Origin: Chroococcidiopsis sp. TS-821
Lineage (GTDB): Bacteria; Cyanobacteriota; Cyanobacteriia; Cyanobacteriales; Chroococcidiopsidaceae
Direction of reading: 5' to 3'
Length of the DNA: 64,000 nt
Assembly (NCBI RefSeq): GCF_002939305.1
Contig: NZ_MVDI01000001.1
Span: 1,178,001-1,242,000, forward strand
The notes under the pieces are model-generated. The model was not told the DNA's origin. It did not search any database and saw nothing but the letters and a program-made list of their open reading frames with translations. Of the stretch, positions 7,055-16,493 are shown piece by piece; the stretch's first letter is position 1; every line of letters starts with the position of its first letter. The position numbers and the translations under genes were made by a program.

Positions 7055-9991
7055 CTACTTAACCTCCATCCAGTTTTCACCTGCACGCACTTCAACAACT
7101 AACGGTACACTTAAAGACATTGCAGATTCCATTGTTGAACGAATTTTTGGCTGTAATTCTTCCCACTCGTCTTGCGGAACTTCAAACACCAATTCATCAT
7201 GAACTTGTAGCAATAATCGTGCTTGGTAATTTTGCAACAGTTCGTGCAGTCGCACCATCGCAATTTTAATAATATCCGCACTCGAACCTTGAATTGGAGC
7301 ATTAGCTGCAGCGCGGAGTAACCCAGCATCATTTGCTGTTAAACCGCGAATTTCATCAAGGTTGATGTCGTCAGGCTTGAGGTTGCGTAACTTGCGCAGG
7401 CGATCGCTTGTAAAATTAAAATACCGCCGTCGCCCTAGAATAGTCTGTACGTACCCATAGGCTATGGCTTCTCGTTCCATTCGCCGCAAGTATTCAAAAA
7501 CTAACGGATACTGCTGGTTAAATCTTTCAATAAACACCTTACCATCCGCAGCTTTCATCTTCGTTTCTCTGGCAAACCGCTGCGCACCCATACCATAAAT
7601 AACGCCGAAATTAATTGTTTTAGCTAAACGGCGTTCTTCAGAAGTTACCTCATCTTTTTCAAAGAGTAATCGTGCAGTTACCGTGTGAATATCTTCATTA
7701 TTTTGGTAAGCTTTTACTAAGATCGGTTCTTGCGATAAATGGGCGAGAATTCGTAACTCAATTTGCGAATAATCTGCTGCTACTAATATCCAACCCGATT
7801 CGGGAATAAACGCTTTGCGAATTTGCCGACTAAAAGCTGTACGAATCGGAATATTTTGTAAATTTGGGTTAGAAGAAGATAATCGCCCTGTTGAAGTTGC
7901 AGTTTGATTAAAACTTGTATGCACGCGCTGCGTATCTGGACGCACCAATGCTGGTAGCGCATCGACATACGTTGACTTTAATTTAGATAAAGTTCGATAC
8001 TCTAATATCGCCTCTACTATCGGATGCTCGTCGCGTAACTTTTCTAATGTTGCTGCATCTGTAGAGTAACCTGTCTGAATTTTGCGTGACTTTCGGCGGT
8101 CTAAATTCAACTTATCAAATAATAGTTCGCTTAACTTTTTTGGCGAACCTAAATTAAACTTCTCTTGTGCAACTGCATAAATTTGTTCTTCAATTGCTGC
8201 TAAGTCTTTTTCAAGTTGTTTAGAAAATTCTTGCAGATACGCCGTATTGATGTGAATTCCTGCATACTCCATCTCGGCTAAAACAGGTTCGAGCGGTTGT
8301 TCGACTTCGAGTAATAACTTGTGTAATGCTGGAATCTTATCTAGTTCTTCACGTAGCTTTGGCACTAATCCGTAAGTTGCATAAACATCCATGCCGCAAT
8401 ATTCTGCAACAGTAGGAATATCTAAATCTGCAATAGTTTTGCCTTTTGGTACTAACTCCGCATAACTTTTTGATGTCAAACCCAAATAGCGCTGCGCGAG
8501 ATCGCTTAAATTATGGCTGCTATCAGGATCTAAAACATAACTTGCTAGCATCGGATCGAAGACTACGCCCCTGAGATGAATTCCCTGACACCGCAATACC
8601 AGCCTGTCAAATTTCGCATTTTGCAACGCTTTCGGATGTTCTGCACTTTCTAAAATTGGTCGCAATGCGGCCAATACTGTTGCAGTATCTAGATTATCTC
8701 CTGCTGCGTGACCGAGGGGAATGTATGCGATCGCATCGAGTTCGCTTCCCCAGCAGCAACCAATTCCCACAAGTTGTGCATCGCGTGGTTCAAGTGCTGT
8801 TGTTTCCGTATCCCACGCAACGGGTGTCGTTGGGTTGGTATGTTTTTGCAATTGTTTTACTAGCTGCGTCAATTTTGCAGGCGTATCAATAATTTGCGGA
8901 GTAATTTTGGTAAGCGGTTGTTCTTGAATTGCTTCGGTATCTTCAGCGCTAAAGAACCACAAATCGTCACTCTCAAATGTTGGCACTGCGATGAGGTTTG
9001 AGTCTGACATGTTTTCTGGTTCGTCTTCTGGAATCGTACCGCCAAACTGTTGCTGTAGTTCGTTAATTTTTCCAAGAAAAGATTTAAATTCTAATTTCTC
9101 TAAGATTGGCTTGAGAGTCGTTGTATCAAAGCCTGTTAATTTTGCTGCTTCTAAATCAATATCTAGCGGTACATCTACAACAATAGTTGCTAAGTATCGC
9201 GATTTTTCCGCGTCTTGTTTCCCTGCTTCCAGTTTTTTTTTCGTTACACCTTTAATTTCATTCAAAGAGTTATAAATTTGCTCGAGCGATGTGTATTGAT
9301 TAAGTAACTGAATTGCTGTTTTTTCACCAATACCTTTAACGCCAGGAATATTATCCGATTTATCGCCACAAAGTGCTTTAAAATCGACAATTTGCGATGG
9401 CAATACCCCCATCTTTTCTTTAACTTGTTCGGTTTTAAATTCGTTAATTCCCGTAGAAGAACGCTTCAAAGCTTCGGAACTAAGATAGAGAATACTGATA
9501 TTTTTTTGCGGATCGACAAGTTGAAATAAATCGCGATCGCCTGTCAAAATCTTCACTTGATACCCCGCCGCGCTTGCTTTTTGCGCCAGTGTTCCTAGGA
9601 CATCATCAGCTTCGTACCCTGGCGCAGTGATAATGGGTAAGTTTAAGCCATCGAGTAATTCGTGGAGATTCTTAAGATCGGGAACAAAGTCTTCTGGCGT
9701 CCCTGGGCGATCTGCTTTATAGGTATCGTCGGCTTCGTGGCGAAATGTTGGTAATCCAAGATCGAATGCGATCGCCATTGCTTCCGGCTTTTCTACCGCC
9801 ATGACTTCTAGTAACGCCTTGAGAAAGCCAAAACACACACTTGTCGGAATTCCCGTCGTTGTGCGCAACCCACCATCACGCCCTTTAGCAAATGCAAAAT
9901 AAGAACGAAAAGCTAGTGAATGCCCATCTACAAGGATAAATGTTGGGCGCAAAGAAGATGAAGCCACAGTAGAGGTAAAAGCTTGAGACAT
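7055..9991 (-). CDS. polA: DNA polymerase I
   Basis: PolA fills gaps and removes RNA primers during replication and repair. The 978-residue protein has all three domains. The 5'-3' exonuclease covers residues about 15-310 (VDGHSLAFRSYFAF, YEADDVLGTL, GDKSDNIPGVKGIG). The 3'-5' exonuclease covers about 365-570 and keeps the WDTETTALE metal motif and NAKFDRLVL. The polymerase covers about 600-978, with motif A AADYSQIELRIL, motif B TINFGVIYGMG and motif C LQVHDELVFEVP. The retained DxE and downstream Asp in the middle domain suggest active proofreading. The gene is monocistronic or follows the NhaD-type gene on the same strand; the intergenic distance is 46 bases. Confidence 0.97.
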   Translation of the reverse strand: MSQAFTSTVASSSLRPTFILVDGHSLAFRSYFAFAKGRDGGLRTTTGIPTSVCFGFLKALLEVMAVEKPEAMAIAFDLGLPTFRHEADDTYKADRPGTPEDFVPDLKNLHELLDGLNLPIITAPGYEADDVLGTLAQKASAAGYQVKILTGDRDLFQLVDPQKNISILYLSSEALKRSSTGINEFKTEQVKEKMGVLPSQIVDFKALCGDKSDNIPGVKGIGEKTAIQLLNQYTSLEQIYNSLNEIKGVTKKKLEAGKQDAEKSRYLATIVVDVPLDIDLEAAKLTGFDTTTLKPILEKLEFKSFLGKINELQQQFGGTIPEDEPENMSDSNLIAVPTFESDDLWFFSAEDTEAIQEQPLTKITPQIIDTPAKLTQLVKQLQKHTNPTTPVAWDTETTALEPRDAQLVGIGCCWGSELDAIAYIPLGHAAGDNLDTATVLAALRPILESAEHPKALQNAKFDRLVLRCQGIHLRGVVFDPMLASYVLDPDSSHNLSDLAQRYLGLTSKSYAELVPKGKTIADLDIPTVAEYCGMDVYATYGLVPKLREELDKIPALHKLLLEVEQPLEPVLAEMEYAGIHINTAYLQEFSKQLEKDLAAIEEQIYAVAQEKFNLGSPKKLSELLFDKLNLDRRKSRKIQTGYSTDAATLEKLRDEHPIVEAILEYRTLSKLKSTYVDALPALVRPDTQRVHTSFNQTATSTGRLSSSNPNLQNIPIRTAFSRQIRKAFIPESGWILVAADYSQIELRILAHLSQEPILVKAYQNNEDIHTVTARLLFEKDEVTSEERRLAKTINFGVIYGMGAQRFARETKMKAADGKVFIERFNQQYPLVFEYLRRMEREAIAYGYVQTILGRRRYFNFTSDRLRKLRNLKPDDINLDEIRGLTANDAGLLRAAANAPIQGSSADIIKIAMVRLHELLQNYQARLLLQVHDELVFEVPQDEWEELQPKIRSTMESAMSLSVPLVVEVRAGENWMEVK

Positions 9992-10037
9992 ACTACTATT
10001 CTAGCTTTTCAAGCTTATTGTATGTGGCGTAGGTAAC

Positions 10038-11381
10038 TTATCTAAAAATGAAAAAGCGAATCGAAATAAATAAAGCCGCCGCGATCAATTGCGCAATCAT
10101 TACTGGAATGCCATAACGCAAAAAAGTCTTAAATGAAATTCGTCGCCCATGAAGTTCAGCAATTCCGGCTGCGACAATGTTAGAAGAAGCCCCAACTAAA
10201 GTTCCATTTCCCCCCAAAGTTGCACCAAACATCATTGCATAAAATAATGGCAAAACTTCAGGCGGTAACTCGCCCTGAAAGCCTGGTTGTAATATTTCTG
10301 GTGTTGCTAATCCAACGTTGACGACATACTCTTTGAGTAAAGGAACCATTGCGACAACTAGCGGAATATTAGGGACAACACTTGATAAAATTCCTACCAA
10401 AAATAGTAGAGATAGCGCACCTAAAGCAATATTTCTCCCTAAAATATACGCTAAAACCGCCGATACACTACTAACAACACCTGTCTTTTCTAATCCTCCA
10501 ATTATGACAAATATACACATGAAAAAGATTAAAGTACTCCAATCGACATCACTTAAAATATGGTTAACTGTCTCAATTTTACTGTGATGTGACAAGAGTA
10601 AAGCTAAGGCTGCTCCGAGTAATGCTACCGCAGCTGGTGAAATAGGTATTGGCAGCATTTCTCCTATAGCAAAAAATAGTAGTACAAATGCTATAAGGAC
10701 GATTCCTAATATTAAAACGCGGGGATGATTAATCTGAGGATGCGGTAATTGCTCTAAGCTATCCAACTTTTTTCGCCAAATTTTGGGGAATAAATACGGT
10801 AGCATAAACACAATTGTTCCTACCGCAATAACTCCCCCTATACTTAAACGTTCTAGATAACTCATAAAACTGATATTAACAGCATCCCCAACAATAAACG
10901 TTGCTGGATCTCCTACTAATGTTAATAAACCTGCACTATTGGCAACAAATACCATTAAAATTAACAAAGGTACAAAATTAACACCTACATCTTCAGCAAT
11001 TGGAGGAATCAATGGTGCTAACAACATCACTGTTGTAGCATTGGGAAGCACTGCACAAATTGGCGTTGTAATTGCCACAATTGCAAGGAGAAGTCGTTTA
11101 CCTTGTCCTTTTGCTAAGATAACTATTTGAGTTGCTAAGTATTCAAATACTTTGGTTGGTTCAAAAGCTCTGACTAGCACCATAACTCCAAAAAATAATG
11201 CTAGTGTAGAGTAGCTTCTGGCGATGTAGCTAACGGCTTCTGCCAGTGTCATAATATTGGCAAATACTAGCAGCAATGCGCCTAAAAATGCAGCAATAGT
11301 TAGGTGTAGTCTTTCAGTCATAATCAAGACAATTACACCAATAAATATGATTGAGCTAAATATTGCTTGCCAGCTTGCCAT
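10038..11381 (-). CDS. ArsB/NhaD-type (SLC13-like) ion transporter
   Basis: A 447-residue integral membrane protein with about eleven hydrophobic segments. It belongs to the ion transporter superfamily: the duplicated hairpin motifs appear as AVLPNATTVMLLAPLIP with VANSAGLLTLVGDPATFIVG in the first half, and as SSVVPNIPLVVAMVPLL with GATLGGNGTLVGASSNIVAAG in the second. Family members move Na+/H+, arsenite or dicarboxylates, and sequence alone does not choose between them. The gene lies downstream of the nitrate/bicarbonate-class ABC genes, but a 173-base gap suggests a separate promoter. Confidence 0.85.
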   Translation of the reverse strand: MASWQAIFSSIIFIGVIVLIMTERLHLTIAAFLGALLLVFANIMTLAEAVSYIARSYSTLALFFGVMVLVRAFEPTKVFEYLATQIVILAKGQGKRLLLAIVAITTPICAVLPNATTVMLLAPLIPPIAEDVGVNFVPLLILMVFVANSAGLLTLVGDPATFIVGDAVNISFMSYLERLSIGGVIAVGTIVFMLPYLFPKIWRKKLDSLEQLPHPQINHPRVLILGIVLIAFVLLFFAIGEMLPIPISPAAVALLGAALALLLSHHSKIETVNHILSDVDWSTLIFFMCIFVIIGGLEKTGVVSSVSAVLAYILGRNIALGALSLLFLVGILSSVVPNIPLVVAMVPLLKEYVVNVGLATPEILQPGFQGELPPEVLPLFYAMMFGATLGGNGTLVGASSNIVAAGIAELHGRRISFKTFLRYGIPVMIAQLIAAALFISIRFFIFR

Positions 11382-11554
11382 TGAATTGTCTCAGGTAAAT
11401 TGACTACACCACAATTAACAGAAAACAAAAGTAAATTCAAGTTGCTTATGGATAGGTATAGCTATTTGTGTGTTAATGTGTCAACTTACCATGATGCGAA
11501 GGAAACAAATCCCCAAGTTATAGAAATACCTATGAAATATTTAGAGATGCTATC

Positions 11555-12391
11555 TTATTCATCCTGAGAAAAATAGCGTTCTAAGAAATTAAGTGCGTGG
11601 TTGCGGATGTCATAATACTCTTGGGAATTGCGCATGGCAACGCGATCGCGCGGGTGAGAAAAGGGTACATTGATAATTTCTCCAATTTTAGCACCTGGTC
11701 CATTAGTCATTAAAACAATGCGATCCGACATATAAATTGCTTCATCTACATCGTGGGTAATCATCATTACGGCTTGTCGATGTTGTTCCCAAATATCTAA
11801 TACCTGACGTTGTAATTTACTCCGCGTTAAAGCATCTAAGGCTCCAAAAGGCTCATCCATAAGTAACATTTTTGGGCGAGTTGCTAAAGCCCTTGCAATT
11901 CCAACACGCTGCTTCATACCACCAGAAATTTCATCAGGATACTTATCAGCTGCTGCAGTTAAATTCACCATTGATAAGTGTTCGTTAACTATGCTAATTT
12001 TTTCAGCGCGCGAAGCCTTTTTTAAGACTTCATCGACAGCCAAACGAATATTTTCTCGTACTGTTAACCACGGTAGCAACGAATATTGCTGAAACACCAT
12101 CATTCGCTCAGCACCAGGTTTGCGTATTTCTCTACCATCAAGACGTACCGAGCCATAAGTCGGTTTTTCTAAACCAGCAACGATTTTTAAAAGTGTTGAT
12201 TTACCGCAACCAGAGTGACCGATGACTGAAATAAATTCATCTTCATTGATTGTTAGATTAATCCCGTCAAGAACAACAAATTCACCTCCATCAGATAAAG
12301 GATAGGACTTCACTAAGTTTTCAATTTCCAAAAAACCATTACGGTCGAAATTTTGTTCGTAAGACTGATTTTGATAAGAAGTAGATTTCAT
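11555..12391 (-). CDS. ABC transporter ATP-binding protein, nitrate/bicarbonate/cyanate class (NrtD/CmpD/CynD-like)
   Basis: The cytoplasmic ATPase of the importer encoded with the next two genes. Its 278 residues include Walker A GHSGCGKST, the signature ISGGMKQRVGIARAL, Walker B MLLMDEPFGALD and the switch histidine in MITHDVDEA. It resembles NrtD, CmpD and CynD, the single-domain ATPases of cyanobacterial nitrate, bicarbonate and cyanate systems. The NrtC/CmpC type of ATPase, with its fused binding domain, is absent from the window. It is last in a minus-strand set of permease, binding protein and ATPase, 52 bases after the binding-protein gene, so the three are probably co-transcribed behind the riboswitch. 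Confidence 0.9.
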   Translation of the reverse strand: MKSTSYQNQSYEQNFDRNGFLEIENLVKSYPLSDGGEFVVLDGINLTINEDEFISVIGHSGCGKSTLLKIVAGLEKPTYGSVRLDGREIRKPGAERMMVFQQYSLLPWLTVRENIRLAVDEVLKKASRAEKISIVNEHLSMVNLTAAADKYPDEISGGMKQRVGIARALATRPKMLLMDEPFGALDALTRSKLQRQVLDIWEQHRQAVMMITHDVDEAIYMSDRIVLMTNGPGAKIGEIINVPFSHPRDRVAMRNSQEYYDIRNHALNFLERYFSQDE

Positions 12392-12443
12392 TTGTAAAAC
12401 CTCTAAAACGCATGTGTTTCCCTGTTAACGAGGAAAGTACTCC

Positions 12444-13853
12444 TTAAGATAGGAAAAATGATTTAGGACGATTAGCACGAATTTCAAAACTATTGAGATA
12501 CCCTACCGGATCGCTAGGGTCAAAAGCTTTGTTATCAATGAAAGCAGCAGCAGGTGCAATTTTGAAATCATCTTTAGGACACTCAATTCCCATTTCTGCG
12601 GCAATGTCTCGGTAAAGATCGGTTCTCCAGGCTTTTCGCGCTACTTCTTCAGCGTTTTTCGGAACTGATTTGATTTGTCCCCAGCGTGCTGATTGTGTCA
12701 TCAACCAAATACTTTCTGATTGCCACATAAATGTTGAGTGATCGTGAGGAATTTGAGCAAGATCAGGTGGCAAATCAAAGAAAATAGTTGTGTAAGGCGA
12801 TCGCACTATTCTTTTTTGGTTATCAAAACCACCGTAATTGTATTCGCCAACAATCGCTGCGCGAGTTAAATTCAGCTTGGCACCAGTAAAAGACTTGTTT
12901 GTAATAATTTGCGCAACTTCTTCTCGATTATTGGGATTGCTGCAATACTGACAGGCTTCGATCATAGCTTTGACAAGCGATCGATAAGTCTTAGGATTTT
13001 CCTCGATAAAAGACTCCATAACAGCGAGTAGTCGATCTGGGTGTCCTTGCCAAATTTCTTTACCTTGGGCAAACGTAAAGCCAATGCCTTCATTACCCGT
13101 AATTGCTCGTGTATTCCAAGGCTCTGCTACCATGTAAGCTTGCATCGCACCAATGCGCATATTGACTACCATTTGTGGTGGCGGAATGATAATAATGCGA
13201 AATTCCTCATCTGGATCGACTCCCGCTGCTGCAGCTAAATAGCGCACAAAGTATTCGTAAATTGCCGAACTCAGTACAACTGCCCAAACTCTTTGTTCAG
13301 CTGGCAAATTCTCAAAATAGCGGCGAAAATCACGCCCGAATTCTGCTAAATTACCGTTATATTCTCGCCAAGGACGCAACCCTGATACCCACATTGCCTT
13401 ATTCATCGTCATTGCGTTACCGTGGCGGTGTATTGTCATCGCAGCGCACAAGGGTGCATGACGCGCACCTTCTGCACCTGTTCGGGCATTTGTCACTGCG
13501 CCACAGACGACAGGAGAAGCATCAAGGCGACCAAAGATAATGCCATCGCGAGCAGTTCCCCAACTTGCCTCACGGCTGAGCGTGACATTTAAACCATACT
13601 TGCGAAAAAAGCCTTTTTCCCACGCTACAGCAAAAGGCGCACAATCATTGACGGGGACATATCCTACAGTCAAGTTAGGTTTTTCTAACGTTTTGGGATC
13701 GACAACTTGTTCCACAGCCAATGCAGCAGCAGATAGTCCTTGAGGGGCGCGATTGGCATTAATTGCACATCCAGATGCGACACTCACTGCTGTAGCGCCC
13801 ATTCCTAAAAGGAAGCTACGCCGACTCCAGTAGTTCTTGTCGGTATGATTCAT
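12444..13853 (-). CDS. CmpA/NrtA-family substrate-binding protein, twin-arginine signal
   Basis: The solute-binding component of the importer. Residues 1-35 carry a twin-arginine motif in SRRSFLLGMG and a possible lipid-attachment cysteine in VASGC, so the protein is likely exported folded and membrane tethered. The mature part has the family features: VGYVPVNDCAPFAVAWEKGFF near the start (listed in part), DASPVVCGAVTNARTG, the AMTIHRHGNAMT segment and MVAEPWNTRAI. The 469-residue length (ATG at 13853) is close to NrtA and CmpA. The bound ion could be nitrate, bicarbonate or cyanate, which can be settled only by comparing ligand residues to solved NrtA and CmpA structures. Confidence 0.9.
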   Translation of the reverse strand: MNHTDKNYWSRRSFLLGMGATAVSVASGCAINANRAPQGLSAAALAVEQVVDPKTLEKPNLTVGYVPVNDCAPFAVAWEKGFFRKYGLNVTLSREASWGTARDGIIFGRLDASPVVCGAVTNARTGAEGARHAPLCAAMTIHRHGNAMTMNKAMWVSGLRPWREYNGNLAEFGRDFRRYFENLPAEQRVWAVVLSSAIYEYFVRYLAAAAGVDPDEEFRIIIIPPPQMVVNMRIGAMQAYMVAEPWNTRAITGNEGIGFTFAQGKEIWQGHPDRLLAVMESFIEENPKTYRSLVKAMIEACQYCSNPNNREEVAQIITNKSFTGAKLNLTRAAIVGEYNYGGFDNQKRIVRSPYTTIFFDLPPDLAQIPHDHSTFMWQSESIWLMTQSARWGQIKSVPKNAEEVARKAWRTDLYRDIAAEMGIECPKDDFKIAPAAAFIDNKAFDPSDPVGYLNSFEIRANRPKSFFLS

Positions 13854-13913
13854 ATGCAACAATTACATAATTAGTAGCAACTGTAGAGACACGCAATTGT
13901 CCGCTCACTCCTA

Positions 13914-14753
13914 TTAGCTTTTTGGGCGATGCGTTACCAACTGCTGAATTTTGCCCACAGCATAATCCAGCACCAAACCTGTCAAGCCAATTACCAATAC
14001 AGCTAGGAAGACTGAACTTAAATTGAGGCGACTCCACTCATCCCAAACAAAAAAGCCAATGCCAACACCACCAGTCAGCATTTCTACTGCAACAATAACT
14101 AACCAGGCAATGCCGAGACTAATTCTTAAACCTGTAAAGATATAAGGCAAACTCGCAGGTAAGATGATTTTAGTAATTTGTCGCCAACGCGGCATTTCCA
14201 GCACTCGCGCTACATCAATGTAGTCTTTATTAACGCTAGAAACTCCCAAAGCTGTATTGATAATTGTAGGCCACAGTGAAGTGATGAAGATGACAAAAAT
14301 AGCCGAAGGGTCGGCTAAATTAAAGATCGCTAGCGAAATAGGTAGCCATGCGAGTGGCGATACAGGTTTGAAAATCTGAATCAAAGGATTGAGTGCAAGT
14401 GAGGCTTGCTTGGACATCCCTATAAGAAAACCAATCGGAATTGCGACTAAAGCACCCAATCCGAAGCCAAGCAGTACTCTTCTCAGGCTTGCCATTAGTA
14501 ACCAACCAAGCCCTAAATTTCCTGGTCCCCGTCGGTAGAAGGGGTTTATGATGTAGTCTAAATTGGCAATAAGTGCCTCAGCTGGAGTAGGCATCAAATT
14601 GGTTAAGAAAGTGGCAACAAACCACCACAAGATAATGATGCCTAAAAAACCAGCCGCAGGAAGTAAAACAATATCCTGCAAGACAACTGGTCGTATTTTT
14701 TTCCAGCTACTCTGTCCTGCAACCGCCAAGACAGCAAGATTCAGGTTCAACAT
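13914..14753 (-). CDS. ABC transporter permease, NrtB/CmpB/CynB-like
   Basis: The membrane channel subunit of the importer, 279 residues with about six hydrophobic segments. The conserved cytoplasmic loop that contacts the ATPase (EAA loop) is visible near residues 185-205, from VARVLEMPRWRQITKIILPA. It is the first gene of the set behind the riboswitch, so the order is permease, binding protein, ATPase. Classical nrt and cmp operons place the binding protein first, so the order here is unusual for the class. Gaps to the next gene are 60 bases. Confidence 0.9.
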   Translation of the reverse strand: MLNLNLAVLAVAGQSSWKKIRPVVLQDIVLLPAAGFLGIIILWWFVATFLTNLMPTPAEALIANLDYIINPFYRRGPGNLGLGWLLMASLRRVLLGFGLGALVAIPIGFLIGMSKQASLALNPLIQIFKPVSPLAWLPISLAIFNLADPSAIFVIFITSLWPTIINTALGVSSVNKDYIDVARVLEMPRWRQITKIILPASLPYIFTGLRISLGIAWLVIVAVEMLTGGVGIGFFVWDEWSRLNLSSVFLAVLVIGLTGLVLDYAVGKIQQLVTHRPKS

Positions 14754-14865
14754 TATTATGAAACTCCCTCAGAGCCAAAAGCAGGCACAACAACATTGAG
14801 CAGTACCAGCTAGGAATACTGATGAGAGCAAATAGTTTAAATGCTCGCTCTTCAGTCTCCTCTCA

Positions 14866-15001
14866 ACGCCTACGAAGTTAGCTGACGGGCTAGGATAGAG
14901 AGTTACCCTTCTGCGTTCGCAGATACGCCCCTTAGATTTGGTTCCTCCGCTCCAGACTCATCTCACACCAGATGCTGCAAGTGAGCTACTGAATTAGGCT
15001 G
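14866..15001 (-). promoter_or_regulatory. ydaO/yuaA-type cyclic di-AMP riboswitch
   Basis: On the minus strand this leader matches the ydaO aptamer, element by element. The P1 arms are GCCTA (14995-14999) and TAGGC (14868-14872). Between them, in order, are GGAGGAACC (14940-14948), a GGGGCGTATCTGC...GCAGAAGGGTAAC segment, and the highly conserved CCCGTCAGCTAAC (14878-14890) followed by TTCGTAGGCG. The same blocks occur in the structurally solved Thermoanaerobacter aptamer. The aptamer ends about 113 bases before the permease start. No strong intrinsic terminator with a U tract is visible in the gap, so the expression platform is uncertain; a weak hairpin around GAGCA/TGCTC lies near 14825-14850. 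Confidence 0.9.
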
Positions 15002-15021
15002 ACTTACTCTTAATAACGAAT

Positions 15022-15057
15022 TCCACATATCATAGCATTTATGTACGAAATGATCGA
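15022..15057 (-). promoter_or_regulatory. Candidate promoter for the riboswitch-controlled ABC operon
   Basis: Read on the minus strand, TATGAT (15029-15034) is a good -10 element. It lies 17 bases after TCGATC (15052-15057), a poor -35. Transcription would start near 15022, about 20 bases before the riboswitch aptamer, which is a sensible arrangement. No GTA-N8-TAC NtcA site was found at an activating distance. Prediction only. Confidence 0.35.
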
Positions 15058-15223
15058 GCTTAGTGAAAGCTAAATAGGTTTGAGTAGTAAATCCATAAAG
15101 TTGCGATCGCCCTTAAGATAAGTCAAGGAAGCTAGCTGCAAAATTCGGTGGGCGATTGATGTGTGATTGCACTAAGTTAAGACAAGTAGACTTGCTTCCT
15201 TGCGCTGTTTTAAACCTGCGAAA

Positions 15224-16441
15224 ATGTTTGATTTTAGCCAAATCTTACTCGATAAAAGTGACACAATTATTGAAAACTGGATAGAAGCTGTACGCCAAGA
15301 TCGACAGATTGAAAGTACAGAAGGTATGTGCTACACAACGATACGCAATCACGTGCCTTACGTGCTCAAAGCAATGGCAACAGTGCTATCAAAAACGACA
15401 GATAACGATTTGCAAACTCTGATTGAAGCAAGTTTAGTGCATGGCATCCACCGTGCGGAAGAAGGATTTGACCCGCTCGAAATCGCCCGCGAATATCGCT
15501 TACTACGACGGGCAATATTCTTAGCCTTAGAACCAGAATTACAGCAAGTTTCGCCAGCGGAAGTGATCCGAGTTTTTCGCCTTGTCGACGCCGTCGTTGA
15601 TGATGCGATCGCGCGTTGTTTTCAAAGTTACGTAGATGAACGCTTACGCGAATTACAGCAACTTCAATCGCAGCTAACACTACACAATCAAGAACTCACG
15701 CGCTTGATTCGGGCAAATCAAGAAAACTTCTCACACTTAGCGCACGAACTCAAAAATCCTTTAACTTCAATCATTGGTTATTCCGACTTATTTATCCGCC
15801 TACAAAGCAAAACCGAAGTCAAAGACAACTTCAAAAATATCGAACATATCGAGCGCGTGTTGCGTAATGGTAGGCATTTGCTGCGCCTGATTAATGATGC
15901 GCTAGAAATATCGCGCTATGAAGCAGGGAAAATGACACTTCATCCTGCACCAACCGACGCGTGCGTTGTTATCCAAGACGTGCTAGATATGCTACAACCA
16001 ATGGCACAAGAAAAAAACTTGCAGCTTGCCGTAGACTTAGCAAACGCTCCGCAACAAGTTGTCACAGATGCATTACGCTTTCAGCAAATTGTCACAAATC
16101 TTGTGAGTAATGCCATTCGTTACACCCCCGCAGGCAGCGTAACAGTCAGATGCTATACATTAGAAGATAGATGGGCAATCGCCGTCACTGATACTGGAAT
16201 TGGAATCGCTCCCGAAGATCAACCAAAAATTTTTGACCCTTACTACCGCGTCGGCAATACGCCAAAATCACAAGTTCCACCAGATAGCACTGGGTTAGGA
16301 CTAGCAATTGTATCCCGCTTAGTTAAACTTTTGCAAGGAGAAATTAAACTTGTTTCCCAACTTGGAATTGGCTCAACATTCACGGTAATCTTTCCAATGG
16401 AAGTTAAAGAAAGGTCAGGAGTGAGGAGTGAGGGAAGTTAA
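15224..16441 (+). CDS. Sensor histidine kinase with RsbRD-like N-terminal domain
   Basis: A soluble 405-residue histidine kinase. Residues 1-150 are an all-helical N-terminal region resembling the RsbRD-type sensor domain; there is no transmembrane segment. The phosphoacceptor box, HLAHELKNPLTSIIGYSD, lies near residue 178. N and G boxes are present as NLVSNAIRY, DTGIGIAPEDQPKIFDPYY and STGLGLAIVSRLV. No response regulator is adjacent, so the partner is unknown. I prefer the ATG at 15224 over the TTG at 15200, though neither has a strong ribosome site. It is divergent from the ABC operon, with the riboswitch leader between them. Confidence 0.85.
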   Translation: MFDFSQILLDKSDTIIENWIEAVRQDRQIESTEGMCYTTIRNHVPYVLKAMATVLSKTTDNDLQTLIEASLVHGIHRAEEGFDPLEIAREYRLLRRAIFLALEPELQQVSPAEVIRVFRLVDAVVDDAIARCFQSYVDERLRELQQLQSQLTLHNQELTRLIRANQENFSHLAHELKNPLTSIIGYSDLFIRLQSKTEVKDNFKNIEHIERVLRNGRHLLRLINDALEISRYEAGKMTLHPAPTDACVVIQDVLDMLQPMAQEKNLQLAVDLANAPQQVVTDALRFQQIVTNLVSNAIRYTPAGSVTVRCYTLEDRWAIAVTDTGIGIAPEDQPKIFDPYYRVGNTPKSQVPPDSTGLGLAIVSRLVKLLQGEIKLVSQLGIGSTFTVIFPMEVKERSGVRSEGS

Positions 16442-16453
16442 AAATATTTTTAA

Positions 16454-16480
16454 ACTAGCTACTAGTCACCAACCATTCCA
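16454..16480. repeat. Degenerate CTAGCTACTAGTCACCAACCA intergenic repeat
   Basis: A member of the dispersed CTAG/ACCA repeat family of this window, between the kinase gene and chlD. It has no coding character. Confidence 0.4.
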
Positions 16481-16493
16481 CTTGCCTTGATCG

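Noticed and set aside
15001-15200. NtcA site upstream of the ABC operon
   Set aside because: No GTA-N8-TAC at a suitable distance from the predicted promoter.
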